A stretch of DNA of 18,647 bases from Gammaproteobacteria bacterium (GTDB lineage: Bacteria > Pseudomonadota > Gammaproteobacteria > Steroidobacterales > SZUA-146): assembly GCA_003228965.1 (NCBI GenBank), contig QIGP01000316.1, positions 1 through 18,647 on the forward strand, read 5' to 3'. The notes beneath the pieces are model-generated. The model was given only the letters and a program-made list of their open reading frames with translations. It did not search any database and was not told where the DNA came from. The translations under genes were made by a program, and so were the position numbers. Below are positions 1-6,994 of this stretch, piece by piece (the first letter of the stretch is position 1; each line of letters starts with the position of its first letter).

Positions 1-269
1 CCTGCTATTACAGCGTTTGGTCGTACTTACATTGTAACAGTTCATTGAGGTTTAAGCCTTTTTCTTTTCAGTTAACGGGACAGCAGTGATTCAAGCTTGA
101 AATTAGTGGGCACTACGAGGACTTGTTTGCATGGTTACATGAACTCAAGGAGGAACTCGGCTTTATTGTTATCAAGGAGTATGAGATGAGTCGCGTTACC
201 AAGACTAGCGTTAATCCGGTTTTGAGTGTGCGATTGACCATCGCTTCCTATCGAAAGGACACGTCATGA
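1..269 (+). pseudogene. 3' end of an MshJ/PilO/GspM-like inner-membrane pilus assembly protein, apparently broken
   Basis: The last 59 codons (90-266, stop 267-269) read as a convincing protein end beginning FKLEISGHYEDLFAWL. This matches the beta-strand and helix pattern (G-x-Y-x-D-L-x-x-W/Y-L) of the C-terminal ferredoxin-like domain of MshJ, PilO and GspM, which link the inner-membrane platform to the secretin. Upstream the same frame is closed by TGA at 87-89. The most protein-like continuation lies in a different frame (positions 2-88, with LVVLTL and VNGTAV) and is itself broken by TAA at 35-37 and 53-55. The coding trace therefore needs two nonsense changes and one frameshift near 88-92. 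Either the gene is decaying or this end of the assembly has errors. The stop overlaps the next start by four bases (ATGA), as expected for mshJ-mshK. The family call is by pattern and position only. Confidence 0.5.
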
Positions 270-628
270 CGCGAAAACTGCTCTTAATGCTCATTCTATT
301 GGTGGCGTCACCAACTGTTGAAGTGTGGGCTGATACCTTGGCGCCTGAGCTTAAAAATAATCCCTTTGATCAGCCAAATTTAATCGTGGACAGCGCGGCG
401 AAGGCAGAAGGCCAGGTCACGGCCAAGTGGTCAGGCTTACTACAGGCCACGCTCGTCTCGGGAGCTGATTCGTTGGCTAACGTTGACGGCAATTTGATCG
501 CTATCGGCGAAGACTACAACGGCTATCGATTGCTCCGTGTAGGCGAAGGCACGGCAACATTTGGTAAAGCGGGCGTCCAGATTACCGTGGTCGTAGGAAA
601 CGACGGAGCTAACGACAATGAAAGTTAA
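266..628 (+). CDS. mshK: MshK-like periplasmic pilus biogenesis protein
   Basis: A 120-residue exported protein with a signal peptide (charged MTRK, hydrophobic core, likely cut after VWA at residue 22). Residues 55-110 carry the short beta-rich pattern of MshK and the GspC/GspB/PilP homology-region-like proteins: LLQATLVSG, then a glycine-bearing NGNLIAIGEDY-like turn and YRLLRVGEGTATF. Such proteins sit between the inner-membrane PilO-like proteins and the secretin. An AAAGGA ribosome site at 254-259 lies 6 bases before the ATG, and the start overlaps the upstream stop by 4 bases. The secretin gene starts inside its last 11 bases, so the three genes look translationally coupled. Sequence similarity in this family is weak. 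Assignment rests mainly on size, signal peptide, fold pattern and its place between an MshJ-like end and a secretin. Confidence 0.6.
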   Translation: MTRKLLLMLILLVASPTVEVWADTLAPELKNNPFDQPNLIVDSAAKAEGQVTAKWSGLLQATLVSGADSLANVDGNLIAIGEDYNGYRLLRVGEGTATFGKAGVQITVVVGNDGANDNES

Positions 629-2300
629 CTGGAACACGAACATGGCGAGCCGTTCTGCTCAGCAATGGTGTGCATTGTTTTGTGCTGTGTTTGTGTTTGG
701 GACATCAGGCGTAAGTGCCGATTCTTCCAGTCTTATATCGCTGTCAATGCACGACACGGAGTTGTCCGAAGTTATGCAGATGTTGTCGCGCCAACAGCGG
801 GTAAATATCCTGCTCACCGGTGACGTTGGTGGCGAGGTTTCATTCAACCTGTATGACGTTGAGTTAGAACAAGCAATTCGTTCGATTTCGGCGGCAGCCG
901 GTTACGCCGTTGAGTATCGGGATGGCAGCTATTTCATCGTCAATCATGAGGAAGCAGGCAAATATGCACCCGACGGCATTACGCTCGTGCGAAGCTTTGA
1001 AGTGCGTTACGCGGATGCTCTGGCTCTTGAAGAGACTCTGAGGCCTTATTTGTCGAGCTATGGAGCGTTAACTATGGCACCAGAGAGACGGCTGCTAATC
1101 GTTGAGGACACGCCAGAGTTTGTCTCCCGTATTGAGAAGTTGCTGAAAGAACTCGATCGTAAACCCACGCAAATCATGATTGAGGCAAAAATACTTGAAG
1201 TGACTCTGGACGACGAAGATGCGTTTGGAATCGACTGGACCAAGCTCTTTAACAGTGACGGCGGCGGTGGCAATTTTGGTGCGCAAGGGCTCGCGCAGTC
1301 AGGGGCCGCTGGATTCTTCTTCGATTTTGCAACACCCAACGTTGAAGCGACGTTGTCAGCACTAAGCGCGAACGGCCGTGTTCGAACGCTGTCAACGCCT
1401 AAGCTGCTCGCGCTCGAAAATCAGGAGGCATCGGTCATTATTGGCGACCGACGTGGCTACCAGGTGACTACAACGATTAACCAGGTTACTACTGAAAGCG
1501 TTGAGTTTCTTGAGTCGGGAGTGATACTGCGGGTTACACCGAACGTGGATGGCGATGGCAACGTCATGCTCGATATACACCCCGAAGTGAGCAATGGCAC
1601 CGTGGATGTGAATGGAATTCCGTCACAAACAACCACAGAAGTAACTACTCAGTTAATTGTTCCCGCCGGGCAGACCATTTTCATCGGCGGTCTGATGAAA
1701 CATACGTTGTCCGAAGTAACCCGCGGAGTGCCAGTATTAGGTAGCTTACCGGGAGTAGGGCGACTATTTTCGAACTCTGAGAAAAGCAATGTCAATACGG
1801 AAACGGTTGTGTTGATTACCCCGTATATCGTCTCCGATACCAGTGAACCTTGGAATCAGGACGTGCGTAAGCGTGTTGAAGCTCATGATGTTGTACTGAG
1901 CAAACAGGTCCACAGCATGCACGAAGACGTTAACAACAAGTATCCTGATACCCGTGTCGACCTGAGTCGCTATTCGAGTTTTAAAATGTCTTCATCGATG
2001 TTGGCGCCTAAAGCCAAAACAGGTCTTGCCGATGTAGAATCAAACGATTTGGACAGTTACACCTTGTATCTGTTTCATTGCTATTCGCGGTCAGATGCTG
2101 AGTACTTTGTAGCCAATCACTCCTCTCAAGGAAAAGCTCGATACCATTCTGTCAATGGAGGCGAGCGCTATCTGGTTGTTTACGGCAACTATGCAACGTT
2201 TGCTGAAGCAGATGCAGCTCTGGCCACAGTAGCTGCAGACTTGGCCAGTATGAAACCTGTCGTGCGCAGGTTACGTGGTTTGATGCGTGAAGGTGGCTAG
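618..2300 (+). CDS. mshL: MshL-like secretin with a C-terminal SPOR-like domain
   Basis: A 560-residue outer-membrane secretin, the gated channel through which a pilus or pseudopilus passes. A signal peptide ends near VSA (about residue 35). Residues 38-108 form an STN/N0-type domain, about 122-195 an N1 (NolW-type) domain ending in LLKELDRKP, and about 196-405 the secretin core. The family signature is clear at residues 371-385 (VPVLGSLPGVGRLFS), followed by ETVVLITPYIV. Instead of the usual short tail or S-domain, residues 478-558 look like a SPOR domain: YTLYLFHCYSRSDAEYF, then RYLVVYGNYATFAEAD and LASMKPVVRRL, close in pattern to DamX. SPOR domains bind peptidoglycan glycan strands lacking stem peptides. 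The start at 618 has GGAG at 605-608; a second ATG at 642 is possible. MshL is preferred over PilQ or GspD because of the neighbours and the compact N-terminal part. Confidence 0.88.
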   Translation: MKVNWNTNMASRSAQQWCALFCAVFVFGTSGVSADSSSLISLSMHDTELSEVMQMLSRQQRVNILLTGDVGGEVSFNLYDVELEQAIRSISAAAGYAVEYRDGSYFIVNHEEAGKYAPDGITLVRSFEVRYADALALEETLRPYLSSYGALTMAPERRLLIVEDTPEFVSRIEKLLKELDRKPTQIMIEAKILEVTLDDEDAFGIDWTKLFNSDGGGGNFGAQGLAQSGAAGFFFDFATPNVEATLSALSANGRVRTLSTPKLLALENQEASVIIGDRRGYQVTTTINQVTTESVEFLESGVILRVTPNVDGDGNVMLDIHPEVSNGTVDVNGIPSQTTTEVTTQLIVPAGQTIFIGGLMKHTLSEVTRGVPVLGSLPGVGRLFSNSEKSNVNTETVVLITPYIVSDTSEPWNQDVRKRVEAHDVVLSKQVHSMHEDVNNKYPDTRVDLSRYSSFKMSSSMLAPKAKTGLADVESNDLDSYTLYLFHCYSRSDAEYFVANHSSQGKARYHSVNGGERYLVVYGNYATFAEADAALATVAADLASMKPVVRRLRGLMREGG

Positions 2301-2415
2301 CGGTGGCAGACGCTACCTGTTGTCACGTATCCAGAGGGTTGAATTCAGGCAGCTTCCGGCGGCAGCGAGAGCACTGCGACGGCGTCAGGCGGGAAGAACT
2401 TTATTTGAGGTTGAT

Positions 2416-3048
2416 ATGCGCTCTACTATTGGGAGAATAGGATTGAGTTTCTGTCTTAAAAACACCTGGAGTCGTAAGCATCCAAGCCCGGCCGATCACC
2501 GTTTGGTGAGGGCGTGCCGGCAGGATGGGCGAACGCTGCTCGAGATGATCATTGTAGTCGCGGTCATCGGGCTGTTGGCCGCTATCGCGATTCCATCGTT
2601 GTCGCCAACACTCGAACATCGGCTTGCGCTTGCCGCGTCAGAGGTGGCTGACGTACTTCGGTTCGCACGTGAAGAAGCGCGACTAACGGGAAGTATTCAC
2701 GGTGTTTCGATCGACTTACCCAATAACCTCATTAAAGTTTTTCGACTGGACCAGGCATCTAGTCCTAATCTTAGGATCTATGATGTTTATCATCCTGTCA
2801 GCAAGCAGCTCTACGTTGTGAATATTGACAGCGCTCCTTACTCAGGTGTCGGTATTAAGGCTTATGGCGGCCAGACGATAGGTTCGTGCACTGAGCCAGG
2901 GGATATCGCCTTTGGTGCAGATGGCGTCGTTCGTTGTGCCCTTCCTGTTACCACGCGTATTAACAACGCTACGGTTGAGATAACGGCCAATCAAGTATTG
3001 CGAACTGTGAGAATTGACAGCTACAGCGGTCGAGTAACGGTTGAGTGA
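2416..3048 (+). CDS. GspH/FimT-family pseudopilin (MshC-like)
   Basis: A type IV pilin-like protein. The prepilin peptidase site is RQDG|RTLLEMIIVV, with Glu at mature position +5 followed by a long hydrophobic helix ending in AAIAIPSLS. The C-terminal part has GspH features, including EVADVLRFAREEA and DIAFGADGVV. It would be a minor component that initiates or caps the filament. The start is uncertain. ATG 2416 has GAGG at 2407-2410 but gives a 38-residue leader. GTG 2506 gives a typical 8-residue leader (VRACRQDG) but no visible ribosome site. GTG 2287, overlapping the secretin end, gives an 81-residue leader. Arg at mature +1 in place of the usual Phe or Met is odd. A second, ghost prepilin motif (RQAGRTLFEV, 2383-2412) lies in the same frame upstream. 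The stop overlaps the next start (GTGA). Confidence 0.8.
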   Translation: MRSTIGRIGLSFCLKNTWSRKHPSPADHRLVRACRQDGRTLLEMIIVVAVIGLLAAIAIPSLSPTLEHRLALAASEVADVLRFAREEARLTGSIHGVSIDLPNNLIKVFRLDQASSPNLRIYDVYHPVSKQLYVVNIDSAPYSGVGIKAYGGQTIGSCTEPGDIAFGADGVVRCALPVTTRINNATVEITANQVLRTVRIDSYSGRVTVE

Positions 3049-3470
3049 ATAGGTATTCGAATTTTCCCCATCGTCAGTCAGGCATTTCTTACGCGGAAGT
3101 CCTGGCGACCGTCGTCCTCATCGCCATTACCGTGATACCCGTTACAGAGGCAATTCGAGGTTCGATGAACGTCGCTGAAGTCGGCAGCCACGCGACGGTG
3201 AACCACTACCGGCTCATGGCAAGGATGGAAGAGGTGTTAGCCGATCCGTTCTCCACCGTGTCCGCGCAGGCGGCAGGCAAAATCAGTCCCAGCGCCTATT
3301 CAGATACTCCTGGCACCCCGAACCGACGCATTGTCTACATCTCGGCCTACGACGGAGACAACGCGGATTCTGACAATAACCCGTTTACCGGAACCGATTC
3401 CGACTTGCTCTGGCTGCGCGTCGAGATTGAGGGCAGCGTTGATTCCGTTCAAGCGTTGCGTACTCGCTGA
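3045..3470 (+). CDS. PilV/GspI-type minor pilin (MshD-like)
   Basis: A 141-residue prepilin-like protein. The leader is 13 residues (MNRYSNFPHRQSG), the cleavage site is SG|ISYAEVLATVVLIAI, and the Glu at mature +5 that aligns subunits in the filament is present. After the N-terminal helix comes NHYRLMARMEEVLADPF, typical of the PilV/GspI/MshD group, then a short beta-rich head containing an Asp/Asn-rich stretch (YDGDNADSDNNPF), which hints at ion binding. The GTG start at 3045 overlaps the previous stop by 4 bases and the stop overlaps the next ATG by one base (TGATG). Translation coupling with both neighbours is therefore likely, and stoichiometry in a shared minor-pilin complex is a reasonable inference. 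The subfamily (MshD versus PilV versus GspI) is assigned by position. Confidence 0.75.
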   Translation: MNRYSNFPHRQSGISYAEVLATVVLIAITVIPVTEAIRGSMNVAEVGSHATVNHYRLMARMEEVLADPFSTVSAQAAGKISPSAYSDTPGTPNRRIVYISAYDGDNADSDNNPFTGTDSDLLWLRVEIEGSVDSVQALRTR

Positions 3471-4480
3471 TGAGGCGACCCGCTAGACAAGCTGGCTTGA
3501 GCCTGGTGGAACTGCTTGTTTCGGTCACAATCGCGGCCATGCTACTAACAGGATTGCAGCAGCTCCTCGGCACCGGGTTTGCGGCTATGGAAGAAGTCGA
3601 AGTGCGCTCCGATCTCGCGCGCCAAGCGCGTTTTGCATTAGTACGAATGACGGACGCTGTAGGCAGTAGTGATCGGCTACTCATCCCGCTGGCGGATAAC
3701 GCAGCGACACCATTCGATGAGAATGTGCGCGAGCAGACTTTCCCCGCGTCACCTCCTCAAATTGGCAGCTCCCTTGCGACAGCGGTTCTCGCGGTGACTA
3801 TTGATCGCACCCAGGATATGGATGCAAACGGGATAGCGGATGCGGACAACGACGGTGACGGGTTAGTTGACGAAGATCTACCGGCGGATACGCAAAATGA
3901 CGGTAAAGCCGGTGTTCGTGACTTTGACGACGACGGCAATGGCACCGCGGATTTTCTGTTTTCACCGCCTGGCGATGACGATGAAAGCAATAATCTGGCG
4001 TCGGGCGAAGACCCTTTCAACGGTGTTGACGACGATGGCGACGGAAATATCGACGAGGATCCAGGAGCCGACAACAATGGCGACGGGTGCCCGGGAGTTT
4101 GTGGCGTTGATGACGACGGCGACGGTTTGGTCGACGAAGCCATCCAATCAGGCGGTTCGGGAAGTTATGACGAAGTAGCGGATGACGACGAGGACGGTTA
4201 CAGCGATGAAGACTGGTTTGATCCGGTCGTTTTCTATTTGCAGGGTTCCTCAGTGATCGAGCGCCGGGCCGTCCCGTGGGACGAAAACGGCGACAGCACC
4301 GTGACCGGAAGAGACTTTGTAGAGTCCACTATCGCAGACAACGTGTCGTTATTGCGTTTCGAGCGTATCGCACCGGCCACCGGCCAGCAGCAGCTCGTCG
4401 ATATCACTCTGGCGCTCACCGAACCAAACGGCAAGACAATCAGTCTTAACGCCCGAATCCGTTTAGGAGGTCGTCTGTGA
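3470..4480 (+). CDS. PilW/MshO-like minor pilin with Asp-rich calcium-loop repeats
   Basis: A 336-residue prepilin-like protein with cleavage site RQAG|LSLVELLVSV (leader 9 residues, Glu at +5). The helix continues to ARQARFALVRMTDAVG, the typical PilW/MshO/GspJ pattern in which early strands follow the assembly helix. Residues 116-250 hold at least five Asp-rich loops of thrombospondin type 3/EF-hand-like form, such as DADNDGDGLVDED, DFDDDGNGTADF, GVDDDGDGNIDED and GVDDDGDGLVDE. A CPGVC cysteine pair lies between two of them. The pilin head resumes after the block (WFDPVVFYLQGSSVIERRA) and ends in beta strands (LVDITLALTEPNGKTISLNARIRL). The block thus looks like an insertion into the pilin head, expected to fold on binding calcium. 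The last 4 bases overlap the next gene (GTGA). Confidence 0.8.
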   Translation: MRRPARQAGLSLVELLVSVTIAAMLLTGLQQLLGTGFAAMEEVEVRSDLARQARFALVRMTDAVGSSDRLLIPLADNAATPFDENVREQTFPASPPQIGSSLATAVLAVTIDRTQDMDANGIADADNDGDGLVDEDLPADTQNDGKAGVRDFDDDGNGTADFLFSPPGDDDESNNLASGEDPFNGVDDDGDGNIDEDPGADNNGDGCPGVCGVDDDGDGLVDEAIQSGGSGSYDEVADDDEDGYSDEDWFDPVVFYLQGSSVIERRAVPWDENGDSTVTGRDFVESTIADNVSLLRFERIAPATGQQQLVDITLALTEPNGKTISLNARIRLGGRL

Positions 4481-6564
4481 ACAGGGTACCACCGTGTCGG
4501 CAAAAGGGGTTTTTGCTCATTATTGTTGTGGCCATCCTCGGCGTCCTCGCCGCCATGGCATTGATGCTGTCGACGAGCACGGCGATGGACAGTGCACTGG
4601 TCGCCAAGCATGCTGAAAGATCGACGCTAGATTACCTGGCCGAATCGGGTATGGCGCATGCCAAGTGGCAGCTTGCGCAGACCACTAGCTGCTCTGGGTA
4701 TATGGACTTACCCAGCACGGCATTTGGCGATCATGGTTATAGCGCGAGCATTGTCCCAAACGCCGATTCACCGGTATCCATCGTTTCAACCGCAACACTT
4801 GAGAATGGCGCATCGATGTCGCTTAGTCGTGACAGCGTGAAAGTCTACCAGGCGTCAAGCACCATTACTTTGCAACCTGGACCCGAGGGCGATGATGCCG
4901 AAATCTGGGATCAGTCGCCCAACAATAACTACGGTGACTCGGCGGAAACTTGGGTTTCGTCGGCCAGCAACGATACGACGCGTTCGCTGTTGCGTTTCAA
5001 TATAGATGCGATACCGCCAGGTATGACCGTTCTGGACGCGACCCTGTCCTTGCGTCGCCAGAGTGGCTCCGGGTCGAACCAGCCGGTCTCGGCACATCGC
5101 ATCAGGAATCAATGGAGCGAAGACGAGGTGACGTGGGACAGTCGGGAATCCGACACGAACTGGGACACGGCCGGCGGCGATTTCGAAAACCTGCCAATTG
5201 TGACGACGCCGGTCGGCCCGGAGAACAAGCGCTATGAATGGAGCCTCACGCCGCTGGTGCAAGACTGGGTTGATGGAAGCCACCCTAACTACGGCGTAGC
5301 GTTGGTCGCCGCGATCGCCGGAATGAGTGGCGAGCGATTTTATACGAGTGATGTGGCGCAACTCAACCGCCGTCCCAGTCTTAGTGTGACCTACGCCTGC
5401 GAGTGCGGAATGCCCTGTGGGCTGTATGGTTTTGGAAAAACGCCGGTTGCGCATTGGAGCATGGATGATGTTAGTGGCCTGGTAGCCTCAGAATTTGCAG
5501 GCGGTCACACAGGCACGTTGGACAGCGGCCCTTACTGGACGGATTCAGGGCAAATCGACACAGCGCTACAGTTTGATGGCCTGAACGATCGCGTGATCGT
5601 TGCGCACGACGACGCACTATCCGTAGCGGATGCACTGACAATCTCTGCCTGGATCAAGAACGACAGTCCGGACATGTTTGGCGTTTACCGTATTCTTAGT
5701 AAAGAAACCGACGGGTCCAATGATAACTTTTGGCTCAGTGTTCAGGGAGGCCGAATGTGGTTTGGAGTTGGCGGGCAGTTCTTCACCGACGGCAGTACCC
5801 CTACAACAGGCATGTGGCACCACGTGGCAGCAACCTTCGATGCCTCTTCTGGTGAAGTGCATATGTATTTCGACGGAATCGAGACGTTGTCGCAAACAAC
5901 GATAGCTACCATCACGGCGAATACCGAGCCTCTATACATCGGCGCAAATTGGGAGAATTACAAGTACTGGAACGGAGCTCTTGACGATGTTCGCCTCTAC
6001 GATATTGTGCTCAGTGAGACCGATATAGTCGAGGTGGGTAAAACGCCTGCGTTAAACAATGGGGTTTCGGTCTCAGGCATCTATCGAGACGAATTCAAAC
6101 TGCGAAACTATTCGGGCAACGACGGATCGCTTAACTGGTCGACTGACTGGTTGGAAGTCAATGAGTCCGATGGCCCAACAAGTGGCGACGAACGGGTAGG
6201 CTCAGATGATTTAATCGATTATGTGCTCAGGGTCCAGGACAACGACGGAGGTGGCGAGGGCATACAAAGAGAAGTGGTCCTGTCGTCGTGCGTATCTTCT
6301 ACGCTGTCGTTTGATTATCGCCGAGATGGTTTGGACAATAGTAACGACTATGTGATGGTGTCCGTGTCAAGTAACGGAGGATCGAGCTGGTCTGAAATCG
6401 CGCGGTTCTCGGGCCCGGCGAACGACCTCAATTACCAACACCTTTCTTACAACCTTACGGCGGACATGTCGTCGACTACACGCCTTCGTTTACTCACGTC
6501 GCCCAATTTTGGAGGCGGAGATAGAGTATATGTCGATCACGTCAATATTTCTTGCGACAAGTGA
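4477..6564 (+). CDS. PilX/MshP-like minor pilin fused to DNRLRE-like and LamG-like adhesin domains
   Basis: A 695-residue protein with an 11-residue prepilin leader and cleavage site RQKG|FLLIIVVAILGVLAAMA. Mature +5 is Ile, not Glu, as in PilX/MshP/GspK types thought to sit at the filament tip. The usual short head (ESGMAHAKWQLAQ) follows to about residue 125. Residues about 127-305 resemble a DNRLRE domain (NNNYGDSAETWVSS, LLRFNID, WSEDEVTWDSR, LVQDWVDGS, RRPSLSVTY). After a Cys-rich link (CECGMPC), residues 324-520 are LamG/concanavalin-like (VAHWSMDD, LQFDGLNDRVIV, LTISAWIK, WHHVAATFD, GALDDVRLYD). Residues 537-693 form another beta-rich region (LSFDYRRDGLDNSNDYVMVSVS). It resembles MshP joined to an MshQ-like adhesin. 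The GTG start has TAGGAGG at 4464-4470, 6 bases upstream. It is the last gene of the operon. Confidence 0.78.
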   Translation: MNRVPPCRQKGFLLIIVVAILGVLAAMALMLSTSTAMDSALVAKHAERSTLDYLAESGMAHAKWQLAQTTSCSGYMDLPSTAFGDHGYSASIVPNADSPVSIVSTATLENGASMSLSRDSVKVYQASSTITLQPGPEGDDAEIWDQSPNNNYGDSAETWVSSASNDTTRSLLRFNIDAIPPGMTVLDATLSLRRQSGSGSNQPVSAHRIRNQWSEDEVTWDSRESDTNWDTAGGDFENLPIVTTPVGPENKRYEWSLTPLVQDWVDGSHPNYGVALVAAIAGMSGERFYTSDVAQLNRRPSLSVTYACECGMPCGLYGFGKTPVAHWSMDDVSGLVASEFAGGHTGTLDSGPYWTDSGQIDTALQFDGLNDRVIVAHDDALSVADALTISAWIKNDSPDMFGVYRILSKETDGSNDNFWLSVQGGRMWFGVGGQFFTDGSTPTTGMWHHVAATFDASSGEVHMYFDGIETLSQTTIATITANTEPLYIGANWENYKYWNGALDDVRLYDIVLSETDIVEVGKTPALNNGVSVSGIYRDEFKLRNYSGNDGSLNWSTDWLEVNESDGPTSGDERVGSDDLIDYVLRVQDNDGGGEGIQREVVLSSCVSSTLSFDYRRDGLDNSNDYVMVSVSSNGGSSWSEIARFSGPANDLNYQHLSYNLTADMSSTTRLRLLTSPNFGGGDRVYVDHVNISCDK

Positions 6565-6632
6565 GAGCCTTTCAGGTTGTCCGGTCGTTGGCGGGTTATG
6601 GCGTTGCGAATTTGGAAGTGGTTCTAGTTGAC

Positions 6633-6750
6633 ACGTCATTGCGAACTAGCGAAGCGGGTGTGGCAATCTCCGTCAGGTTGTTTTGGATTTAATCGATTGT
6701 GCCGCGGTAACGTTAAGAGATTGCCGCGCCCTTCGGGCTCGCAATGACGT
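6633..6750. repeat. Palindromic intergenic element with CGTCATTGCGA-type ends
   Basis: The left arm at 6633-6670 begins ACGTCATTGCGAAC and ends GGCAATCTC. The right arm at 6717-6750 begins GAGATTGCC and ends CTCGCAATGACGT. The arms are imperfect reverse complements around a spacer of about 46 bases. The right arm contains its own small hairpin (GCCCTTCGGGC). The same kind of sequence recurs between genes in many unrelated bacterial genomes, from memory. It encodes no protein, so it would be a REP- or MITE-like element mobilised in trans or propagated by another route. Confidence 0.75.
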
Positions 6751-6825
6751 AACCCCTACGCGCTCGCAATGACGTAACCCCTACGCGCTCGCAATGACGT
6801 AACTCCTACGCGCTCGCAATGACGT
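6738..6825 (+). repeat. 25-bp tandem repeat, 3.5 copies
   Basis: Units start at 6738, 6763, 6788 and 6813. Each begins CTCGCAATGACGT and continues AACCCCTACGCG, with one C-to-T change in the third copy and only 13 bases in the fourth. The first 13 bases of every unit are the outer tip of the right arm of the adjoining palindrome, so the array looks like serial duplication of that arm tip plus 12 flanking bases. There are no variable spacers, so it is not a CRISPR array. Confidence 0.9.
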
Positions 6826-6979
6826 CGGTACGCTTCTTGAGAAGAATAAGAGTGCGTCCTGTTAATTTCCTGTCTCAACGGACGCGAAAATTTGATTGGC
6901 ACTACGATGCCTGTCAATCAACCGGCTCGCTCAATTCATCCATTGGGCTTTAGTACCAACACGGTCCCAAGCCAGCGGG

Positions 6980-6985
6980 TATACT
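6980..6985 (+). promoter_or_regulatory. Candidate -10 box for yheS, nearly leaderless start
   Basis: TATACT at 6980-6985 is a good match to a sigma-70 -10 hexamer. It ends 9 bases before the ATG at 6995, and that ATG has no purine-rich ribosome site. If this box is used, transcription would begin about 3-5 bases before the start codon. No good -35 is visible, so the call is tentative. Confidence 0.35.
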
Positions 6986-6994
6986 CTCGAACCA

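Noticed and set aside
3757..4143. Long Ser/Pro-rich open frame on the minus strand
   Set aside because: It is the antisense of the Asp-rich repeat block of the PilW-like gene; GAC/GAT codons read as GTC/TCG/ATC-type Ser-rich text. No ribosome site or family pattern.
4855..5454. 199-codon open frame on the minus strand
   Set aside because: Antisense to the well-supported adhesin gene, Arg/His-rich with no recognisable domain.
6738..6825. CRISPR array
   Set aside because: The 25-bp units are contiguous, with no variable spacers and no cas genes.
6896..6994. N-terminal extension of YheS from TTG 6896
   Set aside because: Family members start at the MISLTNI-like residue; the extra 33 residues are not conserved-looking, and a -10 box lies inside the extension.
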